Assembly (NCBI GenBank): GCA_947652605.1
Contig: OX393579.1
Span: 25,813,674 to 25,877,673, forward strand
Reading direction: 5' to 3'
Origin: Elmis aenea
Taxonomy: Eukaryota; Arthropoda; Insecta; Coleoptera; Elmidae
Length of the DNA stretch: 64,000 nt
Part shown: piece after piece, positions 26,701 through 41,700 of the stretch
Layout: every line of letters begins with the position of its first letter
How positions within the stretch are numbered: the stretch's first letter is position 1
Notes under the pieces: generated by a model
The model's database searches: none
What the model was told of the DNA's origin: nothing
The model's input: the letters and a program-made list of their open reading frames with translations, nothing else
Translations under genes and position numbers: made by a program

Positions 26701-29700
26701 TATGTTTGAGGTACAGTTTTTCCTCTATATTTGTCATTAACCGTTTTTGAAGAACAGACAAATACCGAATCGGACGAATATAGAATACATTTTTTAATAG
26801 CAATTAAATAAAATTGAAATAATCCGTTCCTAACTCAAAGTCTGATACATAAATAAAAATTTAAACAGAACTTTGCCGTTACTTAAAAGCGATGACAACA
26901 GAAGCTGAAGAGGAGAAAAGGAATTATTGTTTAAAATCCAATTCTGGGGATCGATGTATTTTTTGTCTCTTTTCCGACGCGACGATTCACTAGCACTCAA
27001 TTTATCAAAGAACTTGTCGTCCAATGTTGTTTGTTTTTAAAATAACGTGACGAATATTGAAGTTCTGGACGAATATCGGAGCATATTTGCCGAAAAAATA
27101 TAACGAATATTGGATTTGACGAGTATAGGGGCTAACAAATACAGAGGTTTCACTGTAGGTTCACATAGAAGGGCTACAAAGAAGTTTAAATAAGACAAAT
27201 TGTTCCTCTTTCTAAGACCTATTCAGTGGTGCTTTAATGTTTTAAAAAAGTTCCATGGCACGCTAGATAATAAACATTACATTTATTCTTAAAAATATCA
27301 GGTAACTATACGACCTTGTTTGGAGCAACTTCCTATCGGCTACATGCTAAACTGACTAGATTTTGTATCAGACGTTTGTTTCGTCTGTCTTGAACCAACA
27401 TTAAAGTTAGTTATTATAAGCGTCAAATAGTCGTATTGGATTTTCGCGATGGAGGATGGTACTAAAAATTTTAAATACAGTACCACATCTTTGACAAAAT
27501 TTAAAAATATTTTTTAGAGCCTATAAAGAACTTTTCTTTTTTTTTTTATAAAACCCGCGTTGCAAAATACAATCTATTCAATATGCAAAAAAAATGTAAT
27601 TTTTAGTTGCTATACAGCGGTTTTGTCTTGTTTTTAATTTTTTATGCACAACCAATAAAGTAATGTTTATTTTTTCATTATTATTTTGTTAAATAAATAA
27701 TAAGAAACAGTTGAGTATAACTCGTTAAACGTTCGTGTGCATGTTTTGTTTTTTTAAAGATGCTATAATACTTTTAACACAAAGTTGTTGCTTTATTATA
27801 TTTTCTATGGAGTGAGGGTTAATGTTTTCTTCGCATTGATTTTACAACATCTGTCACCTGTCCTTTATTCAACGGATTTGCTGCAGAACCGAAATGACAT
27901 AGCTTTTAGCGTTTTTACTCTCTTCAATACGAAGTCTGTTATCATCATTTTCAAAAAAGTCTTGTATATTGTGTTTTCACATATAACTATGTAGTTACAA
28001 ATGCAAATGTTCTTAACAAATAATGTTGAATTATATGTTTTATTAAGCATTTCGTTTTTATTTTCAGGGACCACAAGAAGGGTGTGTTTAACAGAAGAAT
28101 GTGTAAGAACTGGTAAGTCTGATTTATTTTATTGCGACAGAGACGTGTCCATTACTTGAGATTGAATATTAACGTTGTTTTTTGTACGTTATTTTTTATT
28201 TTTTTTGTAATCTTATAAATCAATCAGTGTCAGTTATGTAAATGCAATATGTAACGAAAGGCGGTCATGTCTATATTTTTTGCTTGTTAGTCGCGTCGTT
28301 CTAATTAAGTATAATTAATTCTGACAGTTACATTAAATTAAGTGTAAATTATATATTATGGGGCGAATAATAAACGGCTGCTTTAGGGTATGAATGTACA
28401 CCTAACAGTAAAAGGACTCATGACTAAATAAATAATGTATGACACCAACGATGAATCCAGAAATTTTTATACTTGATTTTTTAAAATATTTTCTATAAAA
28501 AGTTGAATTTGCAAACGCTTATTTAGTATCAGTTTAAATCAGCCCCCCCAAGTTTTGAGAAGAAGGTCAAATTTGAATATTGAAATGATTGGCGAGCCGG
28601 CTAAAGTATTTGCTTTATACCGGGTGTAACTCAAATCAGGCTCACCCCCTTTTTTTTCTTTAGTTTTGAATTTAGACAAATGAAATTTTAGACAAATGAA
28701 ATTTTAGACATGTAACATTTGCAAAAAACTGAATTATTTGAACATAGGTACACTTTTGTTTCACTTCCGGTTTCGCCGGAAATGACCATAACTTTGTTAT
28801 TTTAAATGGAACACCCTGTATATTTTTACATTTTTGGAAAGAGGAAACGATTTTGGATACAACTGTACCATTTTGGTTAATTTTTATAACGTCCAATAAT
28901 TTTTTGACAAAAATTAAATTTTTTATTAAGTGTGCCGTGACCCGCATAAATTGAATTTTATTATGTCAAAAAGTGTCAAAAAAACGGTTTTGTAAATTTT
29001 AATTGACATTTGGGCTGCTTTAATAGACCTTAAAGGTTGCGAAATTGGTTTTTTGACAAAAAATCAATTTTTTTTAATGGAACGATAGTGGCGCATGCGG
29101 TTATTTAAATAGAGTATTTTCTGGCGAATTCAACAATACCAATAACTTGGTATTTTTATTAGGAGCAGGCATTAAAAATTTCAAATTATTGTAAGATTTT
29201 GGTAAGATATCCTAATAATCATAGTTGCCTATGCCAAATGGCAACAAAACAAATGCTTTTTTTGTGTTTTTTTACAAAACCGTTTTTCGGACACTTGTTG
29301 ACAAAATAAAATTTAAGTTATGCGTTAATTTGTGCGGGTCACGGCACACTTAATAAAAAATTTAATTTTTGTCAAAAAATTATTTGAGGTTATAAAAATT
29401 AACCAAAATAGTACAGTTGTATCCAAAATCGTTTCCTCTTTCCAAAAATGTAAAAATATACAGGGTGTTCCATTTAAAATAACAAAGTTATGGTCATTTC
29501 CGGCGAAACCGGAAGTGAAACAAAAGTGTACCCATGTTCAAATAATCCAGTTTTTTGCAAATGTTACATGTCTAAAATCTCATTTGTCTAAATTCAAAAC
29601 TAAAGAAAAAAAGGGGGTGAGCCTGATTTCAGTTACACCCGGTATATTTAAACACTTCTTATAATTAACTTATTTACCTAACTTTGCTGTGACAATAAAT

Positions 29701-32700
29701 CGCCATTCTCTCATTTAATACCTTCCAAAATACTTTTAAGTTGACCTGGATACATTCCAATCATTTTTTATAAATTACTGTAGATATAACTAAAGCGAGT
29801 AAAGAACTTAAATTAGGAACTATCCCACATAGACACTGTCAAAGAATGATAAAATGTAATTTATATTGGTTTTGGAGTAAATAACGTGTTAATTTGCCTC
29901 ATCAATCTAACATTACAACCGATCATATTTTTTACCCCATCAATTGAACACTTAATTTTTTTCAAATTGAAAGTGTTTCAAAGCTATATTTTTTTCCGGT
30001 AGCAGCGTCTTTTAGAATTAAGACTATAAATTTCAACAAGTTTTTCTGTAACTCCTTTTATTTTTTTATTTTAAGAATTAAAATAATTAACTCGACAGTA
30101 TAGTTCACGGGTGATCAACTCTTCGATCGCGATCGACTGGTCGCTCGCGGGACAGTTTTTGGTCGATCACCTACCGGCTACGATCCGAGCGGCAGTTGGT
30201 CTTCCAATCTCAACAAAAACGTAAGCGACGCCGCTCGCCAGCCGCTACTACTATCGTACACGCGGGTCACTGAGGCTCATTCGCTTGGGAGAGTTCTATG
30301 CATACGCATACCATCTAGTGCTCAAATAACTTCATGTTTTGTGCATATGTACTCAGTACTCAAAATCAATGCAAAAAGCATATTTTTGCTGCTTAGCTTC
30401 GACGACATTCACCTGACCTGACCCGACCCGACCCTACCCTACCCGACCCGACCCTACCCTACCCGACCCGACCCGACCCGACCCGACCCGACCCGACCAG
30501 ACCCGACCCGACCCGACCAGACCCGACCCACCCGACCCGACCCGACCCAACCCAACCTAACCGAACCTGTCGATCGCCATATACCTTGGTATACAAAGGC
30601 AGCTCGCGTATTACAAAAGGTTGAGCACCCCTGGTATAGTTCATACATTTGCTTTCATAAATTGCATACTTGTACTAATCTAATTCTAAATAAAACTTTA
30701 ATTTACCTAGTATCTCTCTGAAGATAAACTTATATCAGAAAATGTTTTTACTGCGATTAGATTTACATCATCAACCACTGTTAAATGTATTCGCCGTCAT
30801 TAAAGTGTTCACCTTTTTTTGCAATCATTTTACAACACGGTACCAACTCTTATAGCGAACGCATTATAATTTGAATTGTTTTTTGTTTTGTTAATTCATC
30901 AAATTGTCTCCTAAGCTAAAGACAAAATTTCCCTACATCACAATTTTATTAAAAACTCATATATCTGTCGGTGTTTGCGGGTCGGATAAAAATCTTTCAC
31001 GGGTCGTAGTTTAAGGACTTCTGCTTTAATCAATTGATGTCTAGAATCTGACGAGCCAAGCGAAACCAGAGTTTTCGGTTTTACAATACTATTAAGCATT
31101 CAATAAAAATCAAAACATTAACCAGTCAATTTTATTTTTAATTTTGATTATGTTAATTCTTTTAAATAAAGCTATCGTTTTCATGTATAAATTAAACATA
31201 AGTAAAACGCGACTTTTATGCCACCGTTTGTAAAAACAACAACCCTTTTCAGGTCGATTGGATAGATATGGATCACACCACGTTACTATTTTGTCTCTAA
31301 CAGTCCAGGATAAAATCATACTGACGCGCATTTTCGTTTATTTTTGGTGGAATAAATGCCAATTTAATTTGTTTGGGTTATAATCACCAGTAGTACTGTC
31401 AAATTTGTTCTAAATCATACTTTGATCTACTTCATGTTTGGCAATAGCCAACTAAGTTGTTATATTAAACTGTGAAATACGATGGAGTGCTCTTTATCAC
31501 TTTAAAACCTCAACTGTATTAGTCACAATGAAGCCAATTTCCTATCAAGAGCTTCAGAAATTCTATTACGATAACAATATTGATGCCTAAAAGGAACAAT
31601 AGCCTTGTCGCTTCAAGTGCTACTTGTCTCTTGTTTGTTAGAGAAGCCGCATATTCATTCAACTTTGATATTGCATTATGAAGTTTAAATGAAATTTGTG
31701 TCGATGTGTTTGACAAAATTAATGATACGTGAGAGGATATGATACCAAAGTTATATTGAACCTAATGCAATTAAACCAGAAATTTGAAAAAAAGTGTGTG
31801 GTCGGAATGTGCTTTACTTTGGGCGACAAAAATTAGCATGCAGTATTTTTATCAGGGATGGAATAAGGTTTTAAATCGTTACGTTATTGAATAACGTTAC
31901 TTATTATTTGTTTTCGTTACATAACGTTATAAACAACATTAAAAAAATGAATTGTTATGTTATATAACGTTACATAAATTATGATATACAGGGTGTTTCT
32001 TAAATAATGCGAAAAAACTCGGGAGGTGATTCCTTATCGAAAATTAAGTGGGGTCTTTTATATAAAAATGTTTTCGACGTCTCCTTTCGGAGTTACATCC
32101 TCCTAAAGGGGATCGGTAAAATTAGGTTTTTATTTTATTTCTTTTTGGATAAATGTAGGAGAATGATATTTGGTAGATGTTTTGTACTTATTAAAAGGTT
32201 TCCCATAGTAATATTTTCAATCATCTTCCACCTTCACAGGGGGGCAATTTTAACTTTTTTTTTGTAAGTTTGATTTATTTAGAACCTCTTTTTATTCTTA
32301 AGTTTTTCTCGTAAATCCCACAGTTTTGAGTAAAAAATTAAATGAGTGGATATAATGTTTATGTTCATATTGGGTAGAAGTGACGGGCGTTTTATCGTTG
32401 TCTCCGCGTAATCGTCAAAATAAATTACACCCGTCACTTCTACCCCATATGAACATAAACAAACCATGGTACCACCAAAATGGATCGTTTTATATTGGAA
32501 TATTTGATGGTTCATGTTCATTCATATAATTTTATACTGAAAAACTGTAGGTTTAACGAGAAAAGTTAAAGAATAAAAAAAACTTCTAAATAAATCAAGT
32601 TTTCAAAAAAAAAAATTAATTGCTAGATTTCAACCCACCAAAAAGTTCTGATAAAAAAACCAACAGGGGTCGCACTTTTCAGCCCCCTGTGAAGGTGGGA

Positions 32701-35700
32701 GATGATTAAAAATATTACTATGGGAAATCTTTTAATGAGTATAAAACATCTACCAAATATTATCCTCCTACATTTATCCAAATTTGAGAAATAAAATAAA
32801 AACCTAATTTTACCGCTCCCCTTTAGGAGGGTGTAAATCCGTAAGAAGGCTCCTCTTGATTTTCGATAAGGAATCACCTCCCGATTTTTTTCGCATTATT
32901 TAAGAAACATGCTGTATAAAAATAATTCTTATTTGTAACTCTGAAATTATTTTTGAGATCTGTAAATGTAAATTTAAAAAATAGTACAAAATTACTTTGA
33001 AATATTTTATTTTCATTTTAATTTCTAAAATATAGACAAAATATATCTTCGGAAAATAAAATGATCGCCATATAAAAATTTAATTTATAGAGAATAACGA
33101 TACAAAATAACTTTTAATGAAACGGTATCGGTTATTATAACGTTATATAACGTTAAAAAATTTCGTTGCGTTATTGTATAAAAAACTATAGTTAAATCGT
33201 TATTATAACGTTATCGGGTATCGTTACGTTACGTGTTCCATCCCTGATTTTTATTACGTCAAAATTAAATGTAAATATAATTGAGTACGTCTTCTAGTTT
33301 ATTTAATTAAAACATTTAGATAAAAATTATAAGTTACTTTAGCCAAAAACTTTTTTGTCACAGAACTATCTAAAAACTTTTTTTAAAAATCTTATCAGAG
33401 TCACATAAGAAAAAATTAAGTCACTAAGAAATTGTAATTCTTTAACGGCAATGAGAACATTTTGTCATTTATTAGAGTGCGAGCACCTCTTGTAACAAAA
33501 GTTATTGAGTAAAGAAATATTTTTTCTCCAACTGCAAAAATGAAAAAGAGCGCATAATACAGGGAAGGCCAAAAGTCTGGACACACTATTATAACGGCGT
33601 AGTTTACGGAGACCGGTGATATTCAGGCAAAAAGAAATAGGTCTGGTCGTCCTTAACCTGCTATTACTGAAGAAAACTTGGTGTATGTGAAAGCAGCTGT
33701 TAATGGAGTACCTTAAAATACGAAACAATTAAACAAATTTTGAAAAAAAATCTGCTTTACAATTTTTGATAATACTCAAGACTTAAATGAAAAGAATTAT
33801 GACAAAACTTTTGAAGGGGAGTTATTAAAATTAATAACAATCATATCGATTTTGTTAGTACAACTGTATTTTCTGACGAAGCTACTGTTTGCTTAAACGT
33901 AGCTTTTATATGTCAAAAAATGTCTAATTACAATTTCTTCTGGATTATTGAGCATCATATATACACTAGTGTCCTGAAAAAAATAACGTTTGTGTAGTAG
34001 AGGAGACCGGGGCTAGTTGTCACAGGGGCAAGTTGTCACAATCGCTATAACAACTCTGGAACACATTATTATCATATGTTCAACATATCCACGTAAGCAC
34101 TGAATGTAGCTTTCTTTAGTCATATGAGTTTGGCTCCTGTCACATAAATAGTACGTAAGCCATTCATTTTTATTTGTTTGACGTACAATAAAGTACATTT
34201 TATTGGTCCTTTTTGTGGTTCTCTCTAGACGATTGAGATTGGATTTAAAGTAAATACTATTATGAAATTATCAAAGCTACACCTTTCAGCTAAAAGTTCA
34301 TAAAATTGTTAGGCCGTTTTCACACACGACGGCAATACCGCTGCCGTTGCCGCCAGCGGTAGCGGCACCGCAAGTTCGAGTCTTTCACACACGACGGCAT
34401 TACCGCTGCCGCTGAATAGTTTGTTTTTTGTTGTGACGATAAAAGGATGTGTGCTGCTGTCAACAAACGTTATCTCCTTGGGCTAATTTACCTTAGGAAG
34501 TACAGATGTAATAAAAATAAAAGAAAATACTGGGTTCATCCCCTTTTAAGCGTGCGATATTTGGAAGGAAGTTTTTATACGTTGTTCGGAAAACTTAGAG
34601 AAGATGAATGTAAATTTTTTAATTACTTTCGAATAAGTACCAATACGTTTGATATTCTGGTGCAATTATTAGAAACAAGTATTAAGCACCAGAATACTAG
34701 AATGAGAACGTGTATTCCTCCTAAGGAAATGGTCGCAGTAAATATTATTTATGAGAATTTTTAATAGACCCCAACATATATGTACTTATACATATGTATA
34801 TATGTATATTAAATAACATACATGTGAGACTACAATTTTACATAAACAAATTATTTTAATCTATTACAGTTTTTTATATTTGTCATTTAAAACGTATAAC
34901 CCCCTAGATTAGTTTTTATTTGAAAAAAACAGTTCTTATATGAAAACTCTGAAGAACAAGACCGGCGGCATCCGAAATTGTCGAGATCACCGACGGCTGC
35001 ACAAACCGCTGCCGTCGACGGCGACGGCAATTTGCCGTCCCGCGCCTGTGTGTGAAAGCACCCATTTGATTACATTGAAGTCGGCAGCGCTGACGCCGAC
35101 GGCAGCGGTTTTGCCGTCGTGTGTGAAAACGGCCTTAGGGTATGGTTTTTTATTTCAAGACAAATAGCTTGATTTTTATCATAAAAGTGGCCTTGGGGCA
35201 TGTTGTCACATTGTTGACGGGGCAAGTTGTCGCAAGCGAAAACTTGCCTCAACGCATAAAAATTAGTCAAGATATTCTTCTGTACAGATGGTCAGAACAT
35301 ATAAAAGAAAAACAAATCGCTTTGCCCCACCTGCGGTCGTTGTAATCACTGCTGCACGAATATGCCAAAACTGTGATTCAGATGATGATATCTAGGCGGG
35401 TTTCATGTGTTTGATCTGCATTTAAATTATTTCTATGTATTTCAATTGTTTGTATTGTTTTTATTTTTATCGTTAGAATTTATATTTGAGTTTTGCTTAC
35501 AAATTGTTCATAATTTTTTCTAAATTAATCATTTACTACATTTATTTGACCCGTGACAACTTGCCCCGCTCACTGTGACAACATGCCCCGGCCTCGAGGT
35601 ATGTTGTCACACTATGTTTGCGCGCTATAAATATTTTTTTGCACATAAATCACTCGATGTTGCTCAAACAACTATTCAGAATATAAAGCACGACACATGT

Positions 35701-38700
35701 AGGTATGCAACAAAAAAAAACTGATCTTAAATTATGAAAATAAGACTTAAAAAAAATAAAACCTAAATTTTGTGACAACTAGCTCCGGTCTCCCCTAATA
35801 GTCAATCAACACCTCATTCCATTTTTGTTTTAATTGGCAGAACTTTAAATGCTGAACGATTGGCAACCCTTGGCACGCGTGCCAATATTTTAAGTGGCTC
35901 GCAGAAAAATTTCTTAAATTGTTTATGGGTCTATTAATTAATTAATTAAAAAAAATATGGAACCAAAAATACCAAAATAATAAATTTAATCGGAAAAAAA
36001 TCAACTTTTAAGCAAAGGTCAATTTTGTTGACGACACTTAAGGAATGTTTAACGTTTAAAATTATTAATATATGGCACTTGTAGTGAAAAACGTTGCCGA
36101 CTCCTGGTTTAGCTCAATGTTGGTTATGTTCGATATGGAAAATGACGTATTTTTAGAACTTTCGTATAACACGCACCCGGGTTGTAACGGGCAATAATAA
36201 GTAAAATTTTCGCGTAATGTAAGCGAGATTTTACGGTACGTAATAATGTAACAATTCCAAAAACTTTTTACCCAACAGTCATTTCATAAAATTTTGTTTC
36301 GTTATAGCAGTACTGAATATTATCAAACGCCTACTTATTATTCGGCATTTAAACCAAATGACTAAATTATTCGGGCATATAGTCAAATATGTTTAACTTT
36401 GGATCCATGTAAATACATTCTTGTCGGTAGCTAAATAACTGGGTATTTGATAAAACTGAGGTTTTTAATAATTGACTGCGACACATAAATTCCTAGATAG
36501 ACCCAACCCTGTATAATATTACTGCGATGTTGAAGTGGTGTTTGTAGGTTGTTGTACGAGTTTTAATTTTCTGACCTGTTTGTAAAAAAAAATAGTAGTA
36601 TTTCAAATATCAATTTATCAAGATCAGTTTCCAATTAATTAATCGGTTAAATGATAGCAACACGATAGCAATGTCAACTAATGGTAATTGACTTAAACGA
36701 ATTGATCAGCATATACCTATTACGATCACAAGATTCGCAACAGCTTATAAGACATTTATATTCACGTGTGTTATACGTTTATATTCCCTAGGACGTGAAC
36801 TGAGGTAATTAAGTAGATGAGTATGCTAGTTTTATTGCGTTTTAACATTTTAGATTGCTTCATATACGGAGGGCAATTAAAAGGATTACTCGTTACATTT
36901 AATTGTGTTACCTAATGACAATGAACATCTCGTTTCAAACGTACATCTGTGAAATTTCCTGGTAGTTATAAACTACAATATTTCGAATTGTTATGGAGTT
37001 ATGAAAACTAAATTATGAAGTACTTGTAATACAGTTCTGAAACATGCAAATATAAAACGTGTTAGCTTATAAACATATGCAAAATGAAATATTTAAAATG
37101 AATGATGAGCAAGCGATTCTAAATATATTGTCTTAAACAATTTATTTATTTAAACAATTTTTTCTAACTAATTTTTGACGTATTTACAAAACAGTTTTGT
37201 TCAATTATTTATTTATCTAATCCGATTATTATCACTTGTCTAAATCACTTCACTTCACTGCACCGATAAACTAACATATTCCCTGATTGATTTTTGCTCA
37301 TTTTTTTAATGCCATTATACCGTGAAATGGAAAATCTTTTTCAAGTATTCCCTTTTTCGAACACTTCTAGCAGAGATAGGGAGTCGGAGTCGGGAGTTGG
37401 AGAGTTGAGGCTTTTTGGAGGAGTCGGGAGTTGGAGTCGGATGTCAGAAAGAAAACTATCGACTCTCGATTTGTTTATTCTTTTTTTTTTACCGAGGATG
37501 AGAACAGAACAAAAAAGGAAACAAAACAACGACTTTAGATCAGGGCTCGAAACCGAAAAAAATTTTGGTTAACGGTTAACCAAAATCGAGAACTTTATTT
37601 TTATAACGGTTTTTGTTGAAAAACCGGTTTTATTCCTAAAAAACCGGTTTAGTGTAAAAAACCGATTTAAATTAAAAACTGGTTTAAAAAACCGGTTAAC
37701 GGTTAAATAAACCGGATTTTAAAATTATTTAATGCAAAGTATGAAAAGATATTATCTATTTATAATTTTATAATATATGTACAATCAAGCGTTCAGTAAT
37801 GACTTCTGGTAAACTAATCGCATTTAATACAGATTTTGTATTTTTCATCGTAATTTTTATTAAAAAAAGATGTTTAAAAATACGGTTTTTTATTATTTTG
37901 GTTAAAGGTTACCGGTTTATTTGCCTTTAAAAATAACGGTTTCGGTTAAAAATCACTTTTTCTGACAAAAAATAACGGTTAACCGGTTTAAAAAACCGGT
38001 TTCATGCCCTGCTTTAGATGAATTTTTTTAATGAACGCAAAAAGAAATGATATGTTTTTTTTGTTCAAAACGGAAAACGAAATTAAAAATATTTAGTAGA
38101 TATCGGTTTTAACCGCTCTTTTTAAATTCTCCCAAAGTAATTCATTAATGCATTAATGAGAGAAGTCGGGAGTCGGAGTCGAGAGTCGGGAGTCGTTTAT
38201 TTTTCTGCCGACTCCTCATCGCTGGTTTCTAGGTTCTTTTAAAGTCGCTGCTGTAAAATTCGTCCACTGCGTTTCGCTACGCTCACATTCCGGAACATTA
38301 TTCTAAAGCGCGGTGTGTAAAACGTAATTACCTGTAATAATTGTATACCGGAATGCATATTATTTACCGTTAGATTCAAGAGTCATACTTCTTAGAGATT
38401 CTTTCATCTATTCATTTGTTCAGGGTGTGCCACTTAATGTTGGCTACTATGATGATCTTGCTAAATATAAAATATTAGTAAACAACAACTTTTGATTTTT
38501 GTACGAAAAAATTTAAGAAACAATCTATGCCAACAAAAACATCTTTAAGTAAGTAATGAGTAGTACCACTGTTTTGTTTTAAATGAAAGAAACAAACGCC
38601 TTTTGTCTTCTTGACACATTTTGGTTATTTGTTATGGATTATGTAATTCGTTTCTGATTCAAAAAAATATTTTTATTGAAGTAGTTAATTTTTTAATTTT

Positions 38701-41700
38701 TTAATTTAGTACAAGTTAGTGATGTGTCAATAAACAGAGAAAAACAATTGCTATAAACTTAAGATATTAATCTTATATGACGTTTATAAGAAAATTAAAA
38801 TTTGACTGTTACATTATTGTAATTAACTGTAGCTTAAAAACAAGTGATATCACCCATTTTTTGGGATATAAAATTATTGAAAGTCACAAAAAATCGAATT
38901 TTTGACTGTTAAACTAAAGAAGATATGAAATAAAATTATTTAATCTTATACTGTTATCAAGCTAACTACGAATTTTTCCAAACATCTGAATATCACTAAA
39001 CATTGAGCTCTATTTTATGTAACTTTTAGCTTATTTAACCGAATCTCTATCTTTATTTTAAAAGAAGTGTCCATAGTGGCCCAAATTAATAGGTACACCC
39101 TATATTAAAATACCAAAAATGTGCAGTTTTTTGAGACAAACTCGGAACAGTTTTCGAATATATCCTTTCTATTCCGTTTTTTTTTTGTTTTCACAGCCTA
39201 CCTTTTGTTTTTCATCTTTAAAAAAATTAAAAAATCTTTGTAACTTGCTTAATATTGAAAATAAATTCATCAACCCTTATACAGGGTGTGTATAAATTGG
39301 CGGAAGCGCTACACGTGACGATGTTCTTCGTAAAATTCCAAGTCGAAAATCTTAATACAAAAATGTTGTACCATGCTTTCTATGGCCTCGGGAACCATTT
39401 AAAGAAACAAAAATTTGGCAACATTGCATACATTGATTTGCGTTTGGACATTTTTTTATCAGCAATTTTACTTAGGTATTTATAATATTTGTTCGAACTG
39501 AAATGTTGCCATGTGTATTATTTGCATTCAAATCAGTGATTAACATATTTTTAGCACCTATTTTTGAAAGGAAAAACACAATACCTAGGAAAAAATATTA
39601 TTCGAAATCTATTTTTATTCCAAATCGCAACTTTTTCATTAAAAAATATTAAATAATAACGCTTTTTAAAGGACTAATTGTCAAAACTTTGAGGACCTCT
39701 TGGAGACTCAGCAAGCATGGTACAACATTTTTGTATTAAGATTTTCGACTTAGAATTTTGCGAAGAACATAGCCACGTGTAGCGCTTCCGCAAATTTTTA
39801 CACACCCTGTATATTTGGAATGGGAAAAAATAAGGAATTTAAGTAGGTTATAGCCAACTATAGCTTCTATTAAAAAAAGGTATGTTTGTGCGTAACTTTT
39901 TAACGGCGAGCGTAAAAAATTAAATTTACATAAAGATATCTAAAAATAATCTTCATAAACTTTTCCGATATTTACTACAATAAGAGAGATATGACCCATT
40001 ATAAATATAACAATAAAACGGCTTTTCTCTAATAACTCAAATACCAAAAATGATAGAATATTTTTGAAAGTTTGTTCCAAAAAACTGCACATTTTTGGTA
40101 ATTTAATCGTTTCTCTATCTTGACTATTAAGCGAGATACCCATGCAATCCCATCGAATTTTGACCACCCTGTACATTTTAATATTAACTCATTAAACCAA
40201 CAGTGTAACTAAAGTTATTTTTAACTAAATTTCGAAAACTACACATTTTGAGTAAATTTGTAGCACACACACACAGATTTTCCGTGATTTTATGTTGTTA
40301 TGATGGCAAGCAGTACATACTTTATTTGCTTAAAATCGATTCCACAATGTGAAAAAATTTAGTTTTTCGTTTATTTTTTATTTTTCAGTTAAGACGATTT
40401 TAAAAAGTTTATGTATTATTGCATTATTTTTCAACTATTTGTTAAAAGTGGAATGGGCGAAATTAAAAGATTATTTAAGTGTTTTAATGAAATTGCTAAT
40501 AATCATTCATTTTCGATAAATTTTTAGTTCTCCGGTCATTTTAGTGCATTTACCATTATCTGTTCTTTCAAGTTTAGATTCATATTAATACTGTCATGTC
40601 GGGGAATCAATAACACATTTATTACATACATTAAATTTTTTAACATTTTATCATAACCTTTGCGTCTTATAAAATATAGATTGAAAATTACAACGTTAAG
40701 TTTTTATGGTCATAGATAGGAAAAATATAGGTAATTTCATAATAGTGTATTAAAAATTTATGTTTATCAATAATCATTACTAAGTTTTATTCGCGTTTAA
40801 ACCAGTTTCATAAATTTATTAACAGCGTCTATTACCTCTTATTTTTGCAACAAATAATCGTGTTAAACTAAAAAACGTCGCGTGTCGTGTTCAATATAAG
40901 CGAACTCGTGCGTTCATAATACTTTAATACCGATAAATATGTTTAGTTTATTTGGTTGCATGTGTTTAAAGCTATTACATTATTTCACAACATAAAACAC
41001 TAAATGGACTTTTACGTTTAATAATTACACCATTTAATTTGGTAAATTATATTAAAAATTGAGGTATATTACAAAATATACAGGATGTCCACTTTGTGTG
41101 TATTTCTTTAATATTGCGTTTATTATTACTTAACATAAAAAACGTTTAGGCAGAACATCAGTAGATCAAAAGATCAATAACTTTTTAAGCCTAAATTATT
41201 TTCAACTATACCGAGTCTTTAGGTTTTGCGCACCAATATCTTTTTCTTTGGTTCCTTGCGTTCAATGTGTTGTATACAGGGTGGTCCACTTTTTTGTAGC
41301 AGGACTTTAACAGACGATACAAAAACTTAATTTTAAAGCGAATATTTCATATGAACATGGGTCCAATAACGCTTCATTTTAAAGATAATGTTTAACCGTT
41401 TCTCAACTAGTAGATATATTTAAACCAAATTTGGTTTACAGCACCACCTTACATGTTACCACACTCGGTAAGAATGTGAACCCCCACAAGCAACCAGTGG
41501 CGGAGTTATAGGGGTTCAGTGTCAATAAATTTTATTAAAAACTAGTACGGTCCTGTTGAAAATCGAACTCGAACTTGTTTTTCGGTAGAACATTTTATTT
41601 TAAACAAAAAGTGTATTTTGGATTTTCTTCGTATCTGCCATCGTTTGGCGCGAAATTTTATTTATTTTACAATTTTCGCGAAAAATTTGCTCATAAGTGT

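Larger units (their letters stand above)
34000..35795. mobile_element. TA-flanked element with GRGGAGACCGG ends
   Basis: GAGGAGACCGGGGCTAGTTG at the left and its near-complement CAACTAGCTCCGGTCTCCCC at the right, each bordered by TA (33998-33999, 35796-35797). The sub-terminal 'caagttgtcaca / tgtgacaacttgcccc' recurs at least six times. No transposase of its own; a PIF/Harbinger element is nested at 34312-35134. Confidence 0.7.

Noticed and set aside
28672..29664. Two almost identical 90-110 codon frames on opposite strands
   Set aside because: They are the two arms of the 28620-29642 palindrome read outward; there is no start context, domain or splice evidence, and the codons follow the repeat.
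30415..30560. Array resembling a CRISPR or telomeric repeat
   Set aside because: Units are 5 bp with no spacers, the array lies within a transposon, and TTAGG telomere sequence is absent.
30454..30648. Gly/Arg/Ser/Val-rich 61-64 codon frames on the minus strand
   Set aside because: They are translations of the CCCGA microsatellite inside a hAT element.
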